From NCBI GenBank assembly GCA_029339505.1, contig JAQISU010001239.1, positions 11,545,501 to 11,609,500 on the forward strand: DNA of 64,000 nt, read 5' to 3'. The notes beneath the pieces were generated by a model. The model was given only the letters and a program-made list of their open reading frames with translations. It had not been told where the DNA came from and did not search any database. The position numbers were made by a program, and so were the translations under genes. The stretch is from Unio delphinus (lineage: Eukaryota > Mollusca > Bivalvia > Unionida > Unionidae). Positions 60,981 to 64,000 of the stretch are shown in pieces. Position 1 is the stretch's first letter, and each line of letters starts with the position of its first letter.

Positions 60981-62232
60981 TCAACGGAACCCGAGTTTAG
61001 TGTGAATTTCCCTAGCCCAGTCCCCGTGAAGGAGATAGCGCTAGCAAAACTACGAGTGTATCACAGTTGGCCTAATATCAGATCAAAATCATTTGGTGGT
61101 CAACAACCCAATAATTCTTTAGTGTTTGCAAATAAGAATAAACCCGACGGAACCCCAGACTGGAACGTCGTTTCGATACCAACCGGATCATACCAAATTG
61201 AACAAATCAATAATGAATTCGCGCGTAGAATAAAATCGATTACTGGAAAAGAATCAAAAATCGCTATAACAGTTCATGAGCCGACGCTATCATCCGCAAT
61301 TGAGATAAGCACAGAAGGATACGTCGTAGATATCTATCAGAGTTCTATTAGAACCGTACTGGGATGGCCTGAAAAACCACCGGAAAAATCCACCACCGAC
61401 TTAACCACGGATGTACAATCATATCATGAAATCAATCCCAGTTATCGAGATGATTTATCTGATATAAGAAAAGGAAAAATCGCCGATAGATTTATATTGA
61501 CCAACAAAGACACATTGCAATGGGATTTTATCATTAAAAGAAGACTCATCTGTTACTATTTCATTTACGCTAACTGACGTCCGTGTTTATTTTAATGAGA
61601 TTAAACAATTATATGACACACAACTAGAACAACTACGGAAAACAAGATCGCAAAAACACGTTGAAATAATAAATCAGCTTATATCGGACATGGAATATAT
61701 CTATGAACTAATTATTCAAACAATAATTAATGACAACAGCGACAATAAACAACGATTCCTAACCGATTACAATATCACAGAAGACAATCTGCGTAATTTC
61801 AAGTTTCCGAAATACAACGCTGATGAATTAGCAAGAATTGTTAAAACCGATATCAAAGCGCTACAAAAATCAGATTCAACTGTCCTCCTCAAATATAATA
61901 ATGACCCAGATGGTGGCGGTAGGCATATCGCTCCGTTCAACGTGAATATTTCAACGGTGATTGCGCTTAATTTAGTATGTGATGTAATTGAAGGAAGCTA
62001 TCAGATTAATCTAGAGCAATCAAATCAAGCTCAGCAGGGATATATTCTTTATTCATTTGCACCAATAGCTCCTCCAGGATTCCTAATTATTGAAAACCCA
62101 ATTAATCCTGTCTACATGCGATGCCATAATAATTCATTAACCAGAATTAATTTCAAACTCACCGACCAGTCAAATAATCTGATTGATTTACAAGAAGAGG
62201 TGTTAGCGATTAGTCTGTTTGTGAAATCATAA
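60888..62232 (+). CDS. penton / minor capsid-like protein (frame change inside)
   Basis: The frame from ATG 60888 runs to 61577 and has the N-terminal strand-rich domain common in these elements, with KLRVYHSWPNI and IPTGSYQIEQIN. The +1 frame is open from 61501 to 62232 and carries helical sequence and then a jelly-roll-like C-terminal part (VIALNLVCDVIEGSYQ, LYSFAP.APPG, then a strand-rich end). By content the two parts belong to one protein that forms capsid vertices. The frames probably meet at a short A4 run (61535-61538). The start overlaps the tail of the upstream gene. If no shift occurs, a 229-residue truncated protein results. Confidence 0.78.
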
Positions 62233-62273
62233 ATGATTTTAGTCCTAAGGACTTTCATCATAAAGACTGGATC

Positions 62274-62467
62274 AAATCATTTATTATTTTTTGTTAACCT
62301 GTAGCAGCAGAGAGGGTGGATGACAAGTTGCGACCAAAATTAATTAAAAAATCGTAAAAGTCTCCGTTTTCATTTTTTTAGTTAAAATGAGATCGTAGGA
62401 AGGCTCGTTTTAAGATTTCAATCAAATTTTGTCTCAAAACGTTGTAGGATTCACCCTCTCTGCTGCT
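62274..62467 (-). repeat. right terminal inverted repeat of the Polinton
   Basis: 194 bp match the complement of the left terminal repeat almost completely, without the left copy's 96-bp internal duplication and with one 3-bp difference. AGCAGCAGAGAGGGTG near the inner edge (62303-62318) faces its inverted copy at the outer end (62452-62467). Confidence 0.95.
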
Positions 62468-62473
62468 ATTATA
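62468..62473. other. right target-site duplication of the Polinton
   Basis: ATTATA matches 46525-46530 (see the left site for the one-base ambiguity). Confidence 0.75.
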
Positions 62474-62550
62474 AATTGTTTTTGTTACTAATATCATTAT
62501 TATCATCATCATCATTATTGTAGTAGTAGTAGAAGTAGTAGTAGTAGTAA

Positions 62551-62600
<50 letters not shown>

Positions 62601-63317
62601 CCTCTCGCGAGATGAACATATTAACTTTGAGTTAATAATGTGTATTAGAAATGCACAGATAACCCTGGTTAGTTTGGACTAAGACAACTTTTATCTATTT
62701 CGCATAAAAGACTGTTTCGTTGGTTTTCCTCCTTTACTACAATTCCAGGGATGTAGTTTTAAAGACACTGCTGAGTTCCAACAGGTACTATTAATATAAA
62801 TTCATTATATACAAGTTCTGCGCAAAATCAATGCATCATGTGTAGGGAGAGGACACATAAACCTCTACATGCTGCTAAATCCCGACCCTGCTGTCCGATC
62901 CGGAATGTCATTTTTATATACTTTGATTTTCTGACAAAAATCCCAGGCAAAATGATGTGAGGCACCTTGCAAATGGTGAATTGACATATCTATTATATGC
63001 TTATGTTTTTGTCTTCAAATCTACAATTTTGCCTTATGCTTATAATTATGTCTTCAAATTTACACTTTGCCATACATATCGTCTCCATACCTATCGTCTC
63101 CATACATATCGCACCATTGGATTTGCAGTTTTATGGTTGAGTGATATGAAAAGGTAATATGCAGCAGGTATTATGAAAATATTAACAGCCACCTTGTTCC
63201 TAATTATTTTTCTTTATTAATGTTGAGATCAGTAGTAGTAGAAGTAGTAGTTGTTGCTGTTGATGCACTAGTAGTCAAATATATCTGTAATTGGCAAATT
63301 GACTTTTTAACGTTATT

Positions 63318-63373
<56 letters not shown>

Positions 63374-64000
63374 AAACAGATGTTGTATACCTGTTTCGCT
63401 GTAATTTACCTTCATTTAACTTTGTCGTGACCCGTGCCCTTAAAGTATGCATTTTCTCAAGGGAACAATCGCTTTTCTCATAAGTCTTTATTTTTATTGT
63501 TACTTTTTCGTGGGGTGAAATTGCTAAAAGATAAACTAAAAATATCTATTAGACATATATATCTAATTTATTACCATCTTCAAATCTCAGGTATTTTAAT
63601 TTGCTTATTTTTTATAAGTTGTCAAAATTTACCTTTAAATATGCACTAGATGTCCCTATTGTTATTCACCAGTGTACTTTAGAAGTACAATAGTTTTCGA
63701 AAATTAATTTAGTGTAACAACTACTGAACAGGAAACAACAGATGAATGGTTCATTATATCAGTTTTACAGGATAGTATCTATCCTTTATTCTCGCGACGG
63801 CGACAAGTCAATCTTGATCAAGGTACGTAATTAAAATAACTAACTTTTTATGGTGGATGGAATTTACACTGTATAATGGAAACTTCTGAAGTGTTCTAAA
63901 ATGGTTATGATACTGGTACATACCACTATTAGTTTTTTTTACTTACAGTTTAAAAAACGTATAAATAAGGTCGCTAATTATCTTAATATTTTGACGATAT
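62474..64000. other. host DNA right of the Polinton
   Basis: A TAG repeat lies at about 62518-62600, a small array with CATAC.TATCGTCTC units at 63070-63112 and a TTA repeat at about 63310-63372. I see no gene, RNA gene or mobile element in the rest. Confidence 0.55.

Larger units (their letters stand above)
46530..62467. mobile_element. Polinton/Maverick element (adintovirus-like integrated virus)
   Basis: A 15.9-kb unit is bounded by terminal inverted repeats starting AGCAGCAGAGAGGGTG and by a 5-6 bp target duplication. It encodes the diagnostic Polinton set: retroviral-type integrase, B-family DNA polymerase, packaging ATPase, adenain-like cysteine protease and double jelly-roll major capsid protein, plus a penton-like protein. 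The two halves are a replication/integration block with genes on both strands and a plus-strand virion block. Size and gene set are normal for the class. Additions are a helicase fused to the polymerase, a zinc-ribbon/PLA2 protein, an HNH endonuclease and a long repeat protein. At least four genes are broken by frame changes and two more probably are, so this copy may be inactive, or the assembly may be wrong in homopolymers. Confidence 0.96.

Noticed and set aside
60737..61000. 87-codon frame between membrane and penton-like genes
   Set aside because: It is a by-product of the 151-bp duplication, combining a duplicated penton start with a duplicated membrane-protein tail.

Overview
The window looks like AT-rich, gene-poor nuclear DNA of an animal, most likely a marine invertebrate and plausibly a mollusc. 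The support is circumstantial: dense microsatellites and minisatellites, two tRNA-derived SINE families, MITEs and a decayed non-LTR retrotransposon, with no convincing host exon. I could not fix the species.

Layout. Positions 1-46529 and 62468-64000 are host DNA made of simple repeats, tandem arrays and small mobile elements. Positions 46530-62467 (about 15.9 kb) hold one integrated Polinton/Maverick element, a virus-like DNA transposon related to adintoviruses. It has terminal inverted repeats that begin AGCAGCAGAGAGGGTG, and it is flanked by a 5-bp (ATTAT) or 6-bp (ATTATA) target-site duplication.

Inside the element the genes fall into two blocks. The left half carries an FtsK/HerA-type packaging ATPase (minus), a zinc-ribbon plus phospholipase A2-like protein (plus), a retroviral-type integrase (plus), a very large B-family DNA polymerase fused to a superfamily 1 helicase with a lysine-rich repeat leader (minus), a small Cys-rich protein, an HNH/NUMOD endonuclease and an unrecognised 133-residue protein (all plus). 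After a 440-bp non-coding control region with two duplicated hairpins, the right half is a plus-strand virion block. It holds an unknown 289-residue protein, two small pVI/core-like proteins, the double jelly-roll major capsid protein, an adenain-like protease, a long repeat-built protein that I read as a candidate fibre, a two-membrane-segment protein and a penton/minor-capsid-like protein.

Together these genes cover integration, replication, packaging, capsid assembly and maturation, and perhaps membrane breach and host attachment, so the element looks like an integrated virus. This copy is not clean. At least four genes change frame (integrase, polymerase, PLA2 protein, penton-like protein), and two more probably do (Cys-rich protein, small core-like protein). 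Five of the six sites are A or T runs of 7-8 bases. Either the copy is starting to decay, or the assembly has homopolymer errors, or in one case there is programmed frameshifting. Points most worth a second look are the polymerase-helicase fusion with its repeat leader, the candidate fibre, the duplicated hairpins with compensatory changes, and an identical 30-bp leader placed directly before two virion genes.
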